A stretch of 64,000 bases of DNA from an uncultured Acidobacteriia bacterium (GTDB taxonomy: Bacteria; Acidobacteriota; Terriglobia; Bryobacterales; Bryobacteraceae). The position numbers and the translations under genes are program-made. Where the stretch lies: assembly GCA_903929755.1 (NCBI GenBank), contig CAIYVZ010000007.1:1-64000 (forward strand), written 5' to 3'. How positions within the stretch are numbered: the first letter of the stretch is position 1; each line of letters begins with the position of its first letter. Positions 41,292-51,686 of this stretch are shown here, in pieces. The notes beneath the pieces are model-generated. The model searched no databases and was not told the DNA's origin. It saw only the letters and a list, made by a program, of their open reading frames with translations.

Positions 41292-43079
41292 TTAAAGCCC
41301 CGCCCGGAAGTTGGCGATTGCCTCCGCTGTCCGCAGATAGCGGTTATAAATACGCAATCTCAGGACGCCCGTCCCGCTCCGCAGCGCGGCCAGATCCACA
41401 CTTCGCAGATTTGGACTAAATCTGCCCCAGCCGAACTGCCGGTCGTCGCCGCCGTCATTCAGCCTCCCGTTCGTCACGAACGTGATTACCTTGGGGCCGC
41501 CATCCACAATCGCCACAATGTGCTGCTGCTTCCCCGCCGAGATGCTTCCCGGGTCCGAGGTCCAACGGTTCTCTGTCCGGCCATCGTTCAGGGTCAACTC
41601 CACCGCGCCACCTGCCACCGTCCGCAGCGCAACGCCCGAACCCTCCACCAGTAAACGCCCCGCCTCCAGATTCGGCAACGATACCCACACATCCAGCGAG
41701 AACCCCGCACGCAGGTCCGCCTTCCCAGGGTCGGTGCCAGTCGACCGTCGATAGAACGTCACAGTGGCGCCCTTCTCCGCACTTGGCGCCGAAGCCCCGT
41801 TCCACAGGCCCTCCAACAGCTTCGGGTCGAGCTCATGGACTCGTGCCACGTCCTTCTGCGTTTCCGTCAGATAGTACTTTCCGCCGTCCTCCACCAGATC
41901 CGGATAGCTCATCCGAATCAGCGGATCATCGTCGTACAAAGCAATCTCGGGCTGCGACCACAAGATGACTTTTCCGGTCGGGCCATCCGCTTCCACGCCA
42001 CCCGACAGCCAGACCGGATTCCTTTCCTCATACGCCATCGTCCGCCGTTTTGGATGCTCGCGAATGAACCGACCACCATGATTGTGGAACCAGTACAGGT
42101 ACTTTCCGTTCTCCGCCCGCCACACGAAATTAGCCGCCCGCGGATGTTTCATCAGGCGACCATCCGCATACTTCATGTACTGCGAAGGCTCCCAGGTATG
42201 GCCGCCATCCCGGCTGTAAGCGTGCGCCGAATACCCGTCAATCGTACGAAAGACGCAGAAGAGTGAACCGTCGCTCATCACGGAGAATGACTGTTCTTCG
42301 GCAATGGTGCCGCCGCCTTGTGGAGCCCGAATTCCCACGTCGCCATCCGGCAGCGTCGCCCACGTAAGCTTATTCGGATCCGCCTCGGTCAGGATATTCC
42401 CGCTCCGGAGGAGCACGCCCTCGCTCGAAGTGAAGAATCCCTCTCCAAACCCGCCCACTTTGTGCAGCGGGACGTATCCGGCGCCCTTATAGGCAAAAGC
42501 CTTCCCCACGTTCCAGAAATACTTCGTCTTCCCCCCGTAAGGATTCTTCCGGTCAATTTCGAAGTCACGTTGCGGAATATCAAACCGCTCCCGTGACCAC
42601 GAACGCCCGTTGTCGTCCGTGTACTTGAAGACGAAATGGCCCAGGCTGTCCACTCTCCGAACCAAGCCATCCGGGTACGCCGGCTTATCCGCAATCACCT
42701 GCCGGAGGTTATCCGTATTGTGGTTGTAGAACGCATACACGCGACCCGAGTTCGCCTTCAGCATCACCGCGTAGGAGGCCTCTCGGGCGGGCCTTCCGTC
42801 CACCAGGCCGGGCTCGATATCCACGGCCTTCTCCCATGTCTTGCCCCGGTCCGTGCTGCGAAGGCTGACCACGTGTTGCCCGCCAGTTCCCTCCGCTCCC
42901 GGCCCCGTCGTCATCACGCAGAGCCACGCCCCGTCATTGGTCTTCACAATGTATGGCTGGTCAGCGTAAGACTCATCCGGAATCACCGCCCCCGCCACGA
43001 TATTCCGGGGATCCGCCACCTGCCCCGCTGCCCCTGCCGCCCAGAGCAGTAAGAGGCCAACAAAATTCTGATTTCGCAT
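41292..43079 (-). CDS. Exo-alpha-sialidase-like BNR-repeat protein with C-terminal LamG-like domain
   Basis: This 595-residue secreted protein has a signal peptide (MRNQNFVGLLLLWAAGAAGQ). A six-bladed sialidase/neuraminidase-like propeller shows Asp boxes SLRSTDRGKTWEKA, TDDNGRSWS and YSRDGGHTWEP. The C-terminal 150 residues (FSLDVWVSLPNLEAGRLLVE onward) form a concanavalin/LamG-like beta-sandwich that may bind glycans. It may cleave sialic acid or another terminal sugar; BNR proteins are diverse, so this is a family-level call. The start at 43079 is preferred: the longer frame to 43115 would begin inside the groEL terminator hairpin. It converges on the TonB receptor region. Confidence 0.8.
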   Translation of the reverse strand: MRNQNFVGLLLLWAAGAAGQVADPRNIVAGAVIPDESYADQPYIVKTNDGAWLCVMTTGPGAEGTGGQHVVSLRSTDRGKTWEKAVDIEPGLVDGRPAREASYAVMLKANSGRVYAFYNHNTDNLRQVIADKPAYPDGLVRRVDSLGHFVFKYTDDNGRSWSRERFDIPQRDFEIDRKNPYGGKTKYFWNVGKAFAYKGAGYVPLHKVGGFGEGFFTSSEGVLLRSGNILTEADPNKLTWATLPDGDVGIRAPQGGGTIAEEQSFSVMSDGSLFCVFRTIDGYSAHAYSRDGGHTWEPSQYMKYADGRLMKHPRAANFVWRAENGKYLYWFHNHGGRFIREHPKRRTMAYEERNPVWLSGGVEADGPTGKVILWSQPEIALYDDDPLIRMSYPDLVEDGGKYYLTETQKDVARVHELDPKLLEGLWNGASAPSAEKGATVTFYRRSTGTDPGKADLRAGFSLDVWVSLPNLEAGRLLVEGSGVALRTVAGGAVELTLNDGRTENRWTSDPGSISAGKQQHIVAIVDGGPKVITFVTNGRLNDGGDDRQFGWGRFSPNLRSVDLAALRSGTGVLRLRIYNRYLRTAEAIANFRAGL

Positions 43080-43113
43080 TAGGTCCATTAGTTTATCGAA
43101 GCGACCTAAACGC

Positions 43114-43152
43114 AAAAAGGCCGCGACCCCCTTGCGGGAATCGCGGCCTTTT
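43114..43152 (-). terminator. Terminator downstream of groEL
   Basis: AAAAAGGCCGCGACCCCC, a small loop and GGGAATCGCGGCCTTTT form a long stem with a T-run on the minus strand, 20 bases after the groEL stop. It is nearly the same sequence as the two terminators at 40091 and 41236. Confidence 0.9.
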
Positions 43153-43171
43153 AATCCAACTGAACTACTGT

Positions 43172-44815
<1,644 letters not shown>

Positions 44816-44839
44816 TTATCTCTTGTGTAAGGGCGCGGC

Positions 44840-45136
44840 TTACTTGGTTTCGAGGATCCCGAGGACCTCGTCTTCGCGCATGATCAGGTATTCCTGACCG
44901 TCAAGCTTGATCTCGCTGCCGGAGTACTTACCGAACAGGATGCGGTCACCCTTCTGGACGTCAAGCGCAACAACGTTGCCGTCTTCGAGGCGCTTACCCT
45001 TGCCAACGGCGAAAACTTCGCCTTCCTGCGGCTTTTCTTTGGCGGTATCGGGGATGAAAAGACCACCAGAGGTCTTCTCGGTGTCTCCCTCGATCCGTTT
45101 TACGACGATGCGGTCATAGAGCGGACGAATATTCAT
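44840..45136 (-). CDS. groES: Co-chaperonin GroES
   Basis: This 98-residue protein begins [17 protein letters not shown], has the mobile loop with [20 protein letters not shown], and ends [17 protein letters not shown]. It is the heptameric lid of GroEL. A GGAG lies about ten bases before the ATG. Transcription starts from a promoter embedded in the CIRCE operator about 100 bases upstream. Confidence 0.97.
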   Translation of the reverse strand: MNIRPLYDRIVVKRIEGDTEKTSGGLFIPDTAKEKPQEGEVFAVGKGKRLEDGNVVALDVQKGDRILFGKYSGSEIKLDGQEYLIMREDEVLGILETK

Positions 45137-45226
45137 AGTGTTTGTCTCCAGTTGGAATTCGCTTGCAGTACAGCATTTGCAGAGGTGGATCCCGGACGCA
45201 CAGTGGCGTCCGATGACCCAAGACCA

Positions 45227-45256
45227 TTATTAGCACACTAGCCTGATGAGTGCCAA
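45227..45256 (-). promoter_or_regulatory. groESL heat-shock promoter with CIRCE operator
   Basis: TTAGCACAC at 45230-45238, a 9-base spacer (TAGCCTGAT) and GAGTGCCAA at 45248-45256 match the CIRCE consensus TTAGCACTC-N9-GAGTGCTAA with one mismatch in each arm. On the minus strand the same DNA carries TTGGCA (-35), 18 bases and TAATAA (-10, 45232-45227). The HrcA repressor should therefore cover the promoter and release it on heat shock. hrcA itself is not in the window. Confidence 0.88.
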
Positions 45257-45336
45257 GTGGAAATTTAAGACTTGAGTGTCTCACGCTAAGATTTTATGTT
45301 GGGCATTCTGCTGCCCGGTTCTCGCTACCATCAGGC

Positions 45337-45585
45337 ATGGGCCAAATCCGAACCCCGGACTGCGAAATTATCGATTCCGCGCTGCAGCGTCTCTACCCCT
45401 CGGGCGTGATCGAGATCAACACCCAAAAGGACACCTACTCCGAGGACTACATCGTCTGGCTCACTGCCGGCGACATTATCCAGCCCGTCCGCGTCACTAT
45501 TGAAGAGTACGCCGCCGGAGACTGGCTCGATAACCTCCAGGCGGCCATCGAACTCCTGGAAGTCCAGCGCGAATCAGAAGGCTGA
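45337..45585 (+). CDS. Small acidic hypothetical protein
   Basis: This 82-residue soluble protein, MGQIRTPDCEIIDSALQRLY onwards, has a mixed alpha/beta pattern and an acidic C-terminal helix (NLQAAIELLEVQRESEG). I do not recognise a family. The coding pattern is natural, with GC-rich third positions. The ATG at 45337 is the first good start, although the frame is open from 45250. It is divergent from groES with the CIRCE region between them, so heat-shock control of this gene is possible but not shown. Confidence 0.55.
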   Translation: MGQIRTPDCEIIDSALQRLYPSGVIEINTQKDTYSEDYIVWLTAGDIIQPVRVTIEEYAAGDWLDNLQAAIELLEVQRESEG

Positions 45586-46147
45586 TCGGCGTCTGCCTGG
45601 ATATTGCGGTTTTCGGGAGTCTTGCGGTTCTTGAAGCGGAAGCTGTGTTTGCGGCTCCCGACGGCGTGCAGGTCACGGAGGCGTGCCGACATGGTCCGGA
45701 AAACATCCTCGAACAGGGCCGTCGGGCGGTGTGAATTGGCTCAGGACAGCGCCGAGCGGCTGGGTGCCTTATCCAGGCCCACATGTCCCCCTTCTCTGTA
45801 CCGTGTTTCTTTACCGTTCAGGTACCCACCGAGCGGGCTAACGGCAGGTCAGTAATAAGTCGAACCTGAGTCAGTAAAACCCTGGCCTGAGCAGTAGTGA
45901 AAAAAATGTTTCCCTTCCCTGGACGAAAATAATAGCCCCTACATCCGCGGAGAAAATTTGTTGTATCATGGCGAAGTTTAGATCGGGTATTTCCGGGATA
46001 TTGTCCGCTGGCCGATGCTGTCGGAACGCAGGCAGCATGTAGGCTGGCACGCCGCCCACAGCGGCTTTGTGCCTTCCCGCGCAGGGCGTCCACTCTGCAA
46101 CATGCCTGAAGTGAGCTCTTTTGACCGTCAATTGGTTTCCGCAATTC
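45586..46147. other. Long intergenic region, no supported gene
   Basis: About 560 bases lack a convincing gene. A minus-strand frame at 45584-45692 encodes RLRDLHAVGSRKHSFRFKNR and might be a decayed gene, but the match is too short to name. Bases about 45895-45965 are AT-rich (AAAAAAATG, AAAATTTGTTGTATC) and may include the promoter of the downstream oxidase. Confidence 0.45.
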
Positions 46148-46156
46148 AAGGAGGAG
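46148..46156 (+). promoter_or_regulatory. Strong ribosome-binding site fixing a GTG start
   Basis: AAGGAGGAG, a full Shine-Dalgarno sequence, lies six bases before the GTG at 46163. It fixes the start of the amine oxidase gene at this GTG rather than at a downstream ATG. Confidence 0.85.
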
Positions 46157-46162
46157 TGATCC

Positions 46163-47890
46163 GTGGAAAATCACCAGCGCGAGCATGCCGATGTTGCAAT
46201 AGTGGGAGCGGGAATGGCTGGGCTTTTCTCAGCCTGGCGTCTGCTCACCCACAATCCGAACCTAAAGATTCACCTGTTCGATCTCCTCAATCGCACCGGC
46301 GGACGTCTCGATACCGACCGTGTCTACATCCCCGATCTGGATAAGGATCCCTCGCAGGAGGCATCCGTCGAGGTGAAGGACGAGGAAGGCGGCATGCGCT
46401 TCAACACCTCCATGCAGCAGCTGTTCACTCTGCTCAACGAACTTGGACTCTGCAGTCAGGTGGTCCATTTCGGCAGCGGAGACCAGAACAACCGCTTCTG
46501 CGTCCGAGGGCGAAGCTTCACCGTCAGCGAATCCGCCGCCAATAACAACGCTCTTTGGAAAGAGCTTTACAACCTGGCCCCCGCTGAACAGGACAAAAGC
46601 CCCACCGACATTATCACCGCCGTCTACAAGGACATTCTCTCGGCCAATAACCGCTTGGCGCCCGACAATCCCACCCCGGAATTCTGGCAGGAATTCCGCC
46701 TGCGCTTCTCCTGGAAGGGAATCCCCCTCAATGAATGGGGTCTCTGGAGTCTCCTCCGCGACTTCGGCCTCACCGAAGAATGCATCGAGATGCTCACCAA
46801 CACGGTTGGCTTCGCCGGGCCTTTCCTGTCAAACGAGGTCAGCGCCGGGGAGGCATACCAGATCCTCCTGGATTTTCCGAAGGATCCTCAGTTCTTCAGC
46901 CTCCGCCAGGGCTTTGCCACCCTCCCCGACACCCTCCGTGATCGCCTACTGGCTCTCGGCGCACAGATCCACCTGAACAGCCACGTCACCAGCCTGTCCC
47001 GCGACGATGAGACTCTCCACCTGCAGGTTCAAAGCCTCGCCGACAAAACAACGCGCACCGTCAGCGCCGCCAAAGTCATCCTCGCCCTGCCCGCAAAAGC
47101 GATGCGGGATCTCTACGCAGCCTCGCCGGCCCTCAACGCTCACCCCAAATCTCCCGCCCTCCATGCCAATCTCGGCAGCGTAGTTGGCATGCGGCTCTGC
47201 AAAGTGAATCTCTACTACCGCGACGCGTGGTGGCACGATACGCTCTCCGGCCAGCCGCCCGTCAGCGACGGAGGCAACTTCACCAGCCTCCCCATGGGCT
47301 CCGCCTACGTCTTCGATCCCATCGTCCTCAGCGATGCTGCCCGAAATGGTCCCGCCGCTCTAACCATCTATTGCGACTTCAACAACACCAATTTCTGGGA
47401 GCAACTCCAGGCCACCGGGAAGCCCTTCTGGTCCCCCCTGCAGGACACGCACACCCATGCCGATCCCCAGGTCCTTTTCGCCGCCTCCGAAAAAGTCGTC
47501 GAAGAAGCCACCCGGCAACTCAAAGAGCTCTTCCGCACCCTCTACGTCCCTCGGCCGGTGCTCACCAGTTTTCGGCTCTGGAGCGGCGAACACCAGTTCG
47601 GCGCCGCCTACCACCAGTGGGTTCGTTTTGCGAACGACGAAACCGTTATGGGCGAACTTGCCAACCCTGTTCCCGACGTTTATGTGTGCAACGAAGCCTG
47701 GTCCGATTCCCAGGGCTGGGTTAACGGCTCCCTCCGCTCCGCCGAAAATGTTCTCACGAAACACTTCGGCATTTCGCCTCTCGTTCCAGACCCCGGGACG
47801 TGGACGGTGCCCTGCGCCATCGCGCAAGCCGGGCCTGCCTCCGAGCCCCCCCACTTTCGAAATAAAGGCGGTGCAGCCTGGCTGCGCTAG
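46163..47890 (+). CDS. FAD-dependent amine oxidase-like flavoprotein
   Basis: This 575-residue protein has an N-terminal dinucleotide-binding motif ADVAIVGAGMAGLFSAWRLL and FDLLNRTGGRLDTDRV, the classic FAD-binding beginning of the flavin amine oxidase family (monoamine and L-amino-acid oxidases, phytoene desaturase relatives). The C-terminal part, SGEHQFGAAYHQWVRF and VYVCNEAWSDSQGWVNGSLRSAENVL, is the family's FAD-binding end with the W-V-N-G-S-L-x-S-A pattern. It should oxidise an amine or amino acid; no signal peptide is seen. It is followed 54 bases later by a beta-barrel protein on the same strand, probably its operon partner. The substrate is unknown. Confidence 0.82.
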   Translation: MENHQREHADVAIVGAGMAGLFSAWRLLTHNPNLKIHLFDLLNRTGGRLDTDRVYIPDLDKDPSQEASVEVKDEEGGMRFNTSMQQLFTLLNELGLCSQVVHFGSGDQNNRFCVRGRSFTVSESAANNNALWKELYNLAPAEQDKSPTDIITAVYKDILSANNRLAPDNPTPEFWQEFRLRFSWKGIPLNEWGLWSLLRDFGLTEECIEMLTNTVGFAGPFLSNEVSAGEAYQILLDFPKDPQFFSLRQGFATLPDTLRDRLLALGAQIHLNSHVTSLSRDDETLHLQVQSLADKTTRTVSAAKVILALPAKAMRDLYAASPALNAHPKSPALHANLGSVVGMRLCKVNLYYRDAWWHDTLSGQPPVSDGGNFTSLPMGSAYVFDPIVLSDAARNGPAALTIYCDFNNTNFWEQLQATGKPFWSPLQDTHTHADPQVLFAASEKVVEEATRQLKELFRTLYVPRPVLTSFRLWSGEHQFGAAYHQWVRFANDETVMGELANPVPDVYVCNEAWSDSQGWVNGSLRSAENVLTKHFGISPLVPDPGTWTVPCAIAQAGPASEPPHFRNKGGAAWLR

Positions 47891-47944
47891 ACAAGCCATG
47901 AAGTAAAGCGGTTCGAATCCAACAAAACGATAGGAAAAAATAAC

Positions 47945-49003
47945 ATGCCAAACGCGATCCCCCTGCCTCTTCTCGCCCTGTTTCAACAAGAGTTGGTTGG
48001 AACCTGGGCCAACCTCAATTTCGGGCTCGATGCCCAAAATAATCCCGTCGGCGGCCCCGATAATCCGCTGTCATACTGCCTCATGCCCCTCCCGCAGCCG
48101 CTCACCGCTCTGCCGACCCCGGGCTACATCCTGAAAAACTTTACCTACCACGAAGTTCTGAAGTTCAACGGCCCCTTTAACCCCGCCGACCCGGGCGACC
48201 CCATCGCCATCGCCGCCGAAGCTGCCAACCGCGGCGGAATCGCAGGGGGCCAGGCGATCTCCCAGAATTGCCGCGCTCTCTTCTACGAACAGCAGGTTCA
48301 GTTCGCCCAGGGCCCCGCCACCAGTTCCGTCATCCACGTTGAAAACGGCTGCTGGCTCTCGCTCCCGGAGTTCGTCCAGCAGGACGGACCCTACGCCGGT
48401 ACCTACGATCCCGCCGTTGTCCCGCCCTACACGCAGGACATCGACATGACCCCGGCTCCGGAGCCGGTGCTCGCTTCCATCGCCCGCCAGACCTCCGTCC
48501 CCCACGGCAACTCCATCCTCGCCCTGGGAACTGCGGACCTTGAATTCAGGCCGGGTGCCCCCACCATCCCTGCCGCCGTCTCATCGCTGCCGGTTGGCCT
48601 CACGGACACAGAGGCCTACACCACCCAGCAACCTCAGAATCTGACCCCTCCGGCTCCCGGTGCTTCGCCGGCCGAAATTCTGGACTACCAAAACTACCAG
48701 AACCCCAGCGTCAGCCTCACGCTCGCGCCCAATCAGGTTCTCCAGCAGGCCGTCGATATCATCCAGCCCGATTCGTTCCTGTTCTTCTCCATTGGCACCG
48801 ACTCTGGCGGCAGCGTCACCAACATTCCCTTCGAGCAGAAGGCGTCTAATGTCTCTGGCTATTCCGCGGAGTTCTGGATCATGAAAAAGGGCAGCAAAAA
48901 GTACCTCGCCTACACCCAGACCATCCTGATGGTCTTCACCATAAACGGCGTAGAAATCACCTTCCCGCACATCACCGCCAACACCGTCACCTTCGGCGGA
49001 TAA
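47945..49003 (+). CDS. Heme-binding-like beta-barrel protein next to the amine oxidase
   Basis: This 352-residue soluble protein has no signal peptide or membrane segment. Segments LVGTWANLNFG, LFYEQQVQFAQGPATSSVIH, VENGCWLSLPEF and SVPHGNSILALG recall, in the same order, a family of predicted heme-binding beta-barrel proteins of bacteria and fungi (G-T-W start, H-x-E-x-G-x-W middle, I-P-H-G-x-x-x-L-A-x-G). The His in SVIHVENG or SVPHG could be a ligand, but this is inferred. It lies directly behind the amine oxidase gene, so it may use or remove the peroxide made by that enzyme, or act on its product. The second half, about 170 residues, is not recognised. Confidence 0.55.
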   Translation: MPNAIPLPLLALFQQELVGTWANLNFGLDAQNNPVGGPDNPLSYCLMPLPQPLTALPTPGYILKNFTYHEVLKFNGPFNPADPGDPIAIAAEAANRGGIAGGQAISQNCRALFYEQQVQFAQGPATSSVIHVENGCWLSLPEFVQQDGPYAGTYDPAVVPPYTQDIDMTPAPEPVLASIARQTSVPHGNSILALGTADLEFRPGAPTIPAAVSSLPVGLTDTEAYTTQQPQNLTPPAPGASPAEILDYQNYQNPSVSLTLAPNQVLQQAVDIIQPDSFLFFSIGTDSGGSVTNIPFEQKASNVSGYSAEFWIMKKGSKKYLAYTQTILMVFTINGVEITFPHITANTVTFGG

Positions 49004-49050
49004 CGGAACCTGGTGCCTCCGGTGAAGCTCTGCGCTTCGCCGGAGGCGCA

Positions 49051-49158
49051 CAGCAATTACCCCGCGAACTTATCGGTAGCCGCAACCAAAGCCCGGCAAT
49101 TCGGAGCGTCAAACGCACTGTGTCCGCGGCCTCTCCGCTCATGCAGTTCACTCACGCG
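49051..49158 (-). pseudogene. Internally deleted remnant of a proline iminopeptidase gene
   Basis: 49051-49127 repeats 50544-50620, the 3' end of the intact gene, with four mismatches in 77 bases. 49137-49158 repeats 51425-51446, near its 5' end, with one mismatch. The middle of the gene, about 800 bases, is missing. The order and strand are the same as in the intact gene, so this is a deleted second copy and not an unrelated repeat. Confidence 0.85.
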
Positions 49159-49161
49159 GCC

Positions 49162-50400
49162 TCAGCGTCCAAACGCGATGGCCAGGGCGGTTGCTATCCC
49201 TAAGAGGCACAGGCCCCCCGCCGCGAGAGTGCGAAACTGCCCGCGCCCCAGCACCACCACAACCCCCAGTTTCACGGCGTTGTTCGCCAGGATCCCGGTC
49301 GCCGCCGCCAGCGCCGCCGTGGGCAGTTGCTCAACGGACTTAGCCGCGTTCGACATGGAGATCACCAGCGCATCCACGTCGGTCAGGCCCAGCATCCCCC
49401 CCGCGGCTACCAGGCCCGTCTGGCCCCATTGGCTCCTTGCAACTTCCACCAGGAACAACACCACCTGAAACATCGCTGCCATTTGCAGTGCGGCCCCAAA
49501 CTGCAGAGGATTCGCTGTTGTATCAACTTCACTTTCCTGCGAGCGGGAGCGAAGCCCGTAAGTACAGACGGCAAGTCCCACCACTGCCGGTGGAATCACA
49601 TAGGTCAACATCGCCTGTCCCATCGGTGGGTTCAGGAAGGTCGCCATGCCAACAACCCGGAAATACTGCATCGTTGAAGCCGCAATTACTCCGATTGCAA
49701 GCGGAATCCCGGTCTTTGTATCGTCGTCGCGCCTCCGGGAAAAAGCGAGCGTCACGTTGGTGGAGGAGACCATGCCGCCCAGCGCGCCTGCCACTACGTA
49801 CCCCTGACCCGCGCCCCAAAACGAGCGGATTATGTACGAAAGAAAGCTGATCCCGGAGCACAGCAGCACCATGGTCCATAGCTCCCGGGGGCGAATCCCG
49901 CCGAACGGACCGTACGGGCCCTCTGGCAGCAGCGGCAGAATCACCACCGCCATCAACGCAAAGCGGAATCCGGCCTTCAGGCCCACATCGGGAATCCGCG
50001 CCACCAGCGAGTGCAAACGCGATTTCTCCACCAGCAGGATGGAAGTGATTACGATGATCCCGCTGGCCAGCACCCAGGCTCCGGAACCGGAAAGTACCCC
50101 GCTGGCCAGCACAATCAGCGCGGCAAATGCCGTCGTCGCATCGGGGTCCCGCCGGCTCGCCGCCACGTAACCGGCAACCACTAAAGCCACCGCCCCCAAT
50201 AGCAGAATGGCAGCCACCGCCTGGAATTCATGGGTCCAGAACCACCCTGCCGTCCCCGACAGACCACCCAGCAGCGTGAAGGTTCGGATCCCGGCGAATC
50301 GCGACGCAGGCCCCGTGGCATGCCCCGACCACTGCCGCTCTACCCCAACGGCAGCCCCGCCCACCGCAGCCATCGCGATTCCCAGAATTTCAACCGGCAA
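49162..50400 (-). CDS. MgtC/SapB-type membrane protein with DUF4010-like C-terminus
   Basis: This 412-residue protein has about twelve membrane helices. The N-terminal MgtC/SapB segment shows GAAVGVERQWSGHATGPASR and FAGIRTFTLLGGLSG, with the conserved G-x-E-R-Q and R-T-x-x-L-x-x-L/G patterns. The second half (GYVVAGALGGMVSSTNVTLA, LTDVDALVISMSNA, ILANNAVKLGVVV) is the DUF4010-like domain usually fused to it. A role in ion or solute handling at the inner membrane is likely, but the substrate is unknown. The last codons (ALAIAFGR) are encoded by DNA also found at 51543-51568, part of a tandem duplication with the iminopeptidase gene. Confidence 0.85.
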   Translation of the reverse strand: MPVEILGIAMAAVGGAAVGVERQWSGHATGPASRFAGIRTFTLLGGLSGTAGWFWTHEFQAVAAILLLGAVALVVAGYVAASRRDPDATTAFAALIVLASGVLSGSGAWVLASGIIVITSILLVEKSRLHSLVARIPDVGLKAGFRFALMAVVILPLLPEGPYGPFGGIRPRELWTMVLLCSGISFLSYIIRSFWGAGQGYVVAGALGGMVSSTNVTLAFSRRRDDDTKTGIPLAIGVIAASTMQYFRVVGMATFLNPPMGQAMLTYVIPPAVVGLAVCTYGLRSRSQESEVDTTANPLQFGAALQMAAMFQVVLFLVEVARSQWGQTGLVAAGGMLGLTDVDALVISMSNAAKSVEQLPTAALAAATGILANNAVKLGVVVVLGRGQFRTLAAGGLCLLGIATALAIAFGR

Positions 50401-50549
50401 ACTTCATTGTAGGTGCCCCGCAACCCGGGTGCCGGGCGGTTAGCCCCCGGCTGCGGATACACTTATTTTCCTGTCAAAACAGAAGCAAGGCCGAACCCGC
50501 CGGACCCTGCTTTCCTCCGCGCTCACTCCCCCTTGCCACCGCCCAGCAA

Positions 50550-51515
50550 TTACCCCGCGAACTTATCGGTAGCCGCCACCAACGCCCGGCAATTCGGAGC
50601 GTCGAACGCGCTGTGTCCGCTGTCGGCCGTCACCACCAGCTCCGCCTCCGGCCAGGCCCGGTGCAAAGCCCACGCGCTCTCCATGGGACAAACCACGTCA
50701 TACCGCCCCTGCACAATCACTCCCGGTATATGCCGGATCCGCCCCGCATGCCGCAGCAACTGGTCGTCCGTTTCAAGGAATCCCTTGTTCACAAAGTAAT
50801 GAGCTTCAATCCGCGCAAACGCCAGCGCAAACTCATCTTCCTCGTAGTGCCCGGCAAACGCCGCATCCGGAATTAGCTTCGACGTTGCGCCTTCCCACCC
50901 GCTCCATCGCTTCGCCGCCGCCAGCCGTACGCCAGGGTCTTCACTCGTCAGCCGCTTGTAATAGGCGGCCAGCATGTCCCCGCGCTCGGCCTCCGGAATG
51001 TGCTCCCGGTACGCCTCCCAAACATCCGGATAAATCGCCGAAGCCCCCCGCTGATAAAACCAGTCAATCTCCTGCTTCCGCAGCAAAAAGATCCCGCGCA
51101 ACACCAATTCCGTCACCCTCTCCGGATAACTCTCCGCATACGCCAGCGCCAGCGTCGAACCCCACGAGCCCCCAAACACCTGCCATTTCTCAATTCCGAG
51201 GCGCTCCCGCAGCTTCTCGATATCCGCCACCAGATCCCACGTCGTATTCGCCTCCAGCGACGCGTACGGAGTGCTCTTCCCGCACCCTCGCTGGTCAAAA
51301 TTCACAATTCGGTACTTCTCCGGATTGAAGAAGCGCCGCTGCTTCGGATCCGACCCGCCCCCCGGACCGCCATGCAGAAACACCACCGGTTTCCCCGCCG
51401 GATTCCCGCTCTCCTCGAAGTAAAGCTCATGCAGCTCACTCACGCGCAGCCGTCCCGTGTTGTAAGCCTCGACAGGTGGATAAAGCCAGGTAGAAGGATC
51501 TTTTAGAAATGCCAT
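50550..51515 (-). CDS. pip: Proline iminopeptidase
   Basis: This 321-residue alpha/beta hydrolase of family S33 has the oxyanion motif VVFLHGGPGGG, FDQRGCGKSTPYAS, the nucleophile elbow FGGSWGSTLALAYAE (Ser of G-x-S-W-G-S), and catalytic Asp/His in VIVQGRYDVVCP and VVTADSGHSAFD. Length and motifs match bacterial proline iminopeptidases, which remove N-terminal proline in the cytosol. The ATG at 51515 gives the family start (MAFLKDPSTWLYPPVEAYNT); a TTG further upstream at 51554 is less likely. The 3' end is repeated at 49051-49127. Confidence 0.93.
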   Translation of the reverse strand: MAFLKDPSTWLYPPVEAYNTGRLRVSELHELYFEESGNPAGKPVVFLHGGPGGGSDPKQRRFFNPEKYRIVNFDQRGCGKSTPYASLEANTTWDLVADIEKLRERLGIEKWQVFGGSWGSTLALAYAESYPERVTELVLRGIFLLRKQEIDWFYQRGASAIYPDVWEAYREHIPEAERGDMLAAYYKRLTSEDPGVRLAAAKRWSGWEGATSKLIPDAAFAGHYEEDEFALAFARIEAHYFVNKGFLETDDQLLRHAGRIRHIPGVIVQGRYDVVCPMESAWALHRAWPEAELVVTADSGHSAFDAPNCRALVAATDKFAG

Positions 51516-51542
51516 CGCAGCCAGCATAGCGTCTTTCCCGGG

Positions 51543-51568
51543 CTCAGCGTTCAAACGCGATGGCCAGG
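51543..51568 (-). repeat. Short duplicate of the mgtC-like gene's 3' end
   Basis: 25 of 26 bases match 49161-49186, which encodes the final codons and stop of the mgtC-like protein. It sits just upstream of pip on the same strand, in the position expected if an mgtC-pip unit had been duplicated in tandem and the first mgtC copy almost fully deleted. Confidence 0.7.
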
Positions 51569-51686
51569 AAAGGGGTGAGATCCCCTGCTCGGCGTTTGGG
51601 GCGACGAGCTGCTACCTTTTTGTCCGCATGTTCGCGCCGGACGCCCCTATTCCGCTTCCCGAAGTTCGCCGGCGATGAAGTGGCAG

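Noticed and set aside
45497-45784. Minus-strand frame of 95 codons in the gene-free stretch before the amine oxidase
   Set aside because: Arg/Ser/Pro-rich translation with no family match by eye; it overlaps another weak frame and lacks a ribosome site. It could be a decayed gene, but this cannot be supported.
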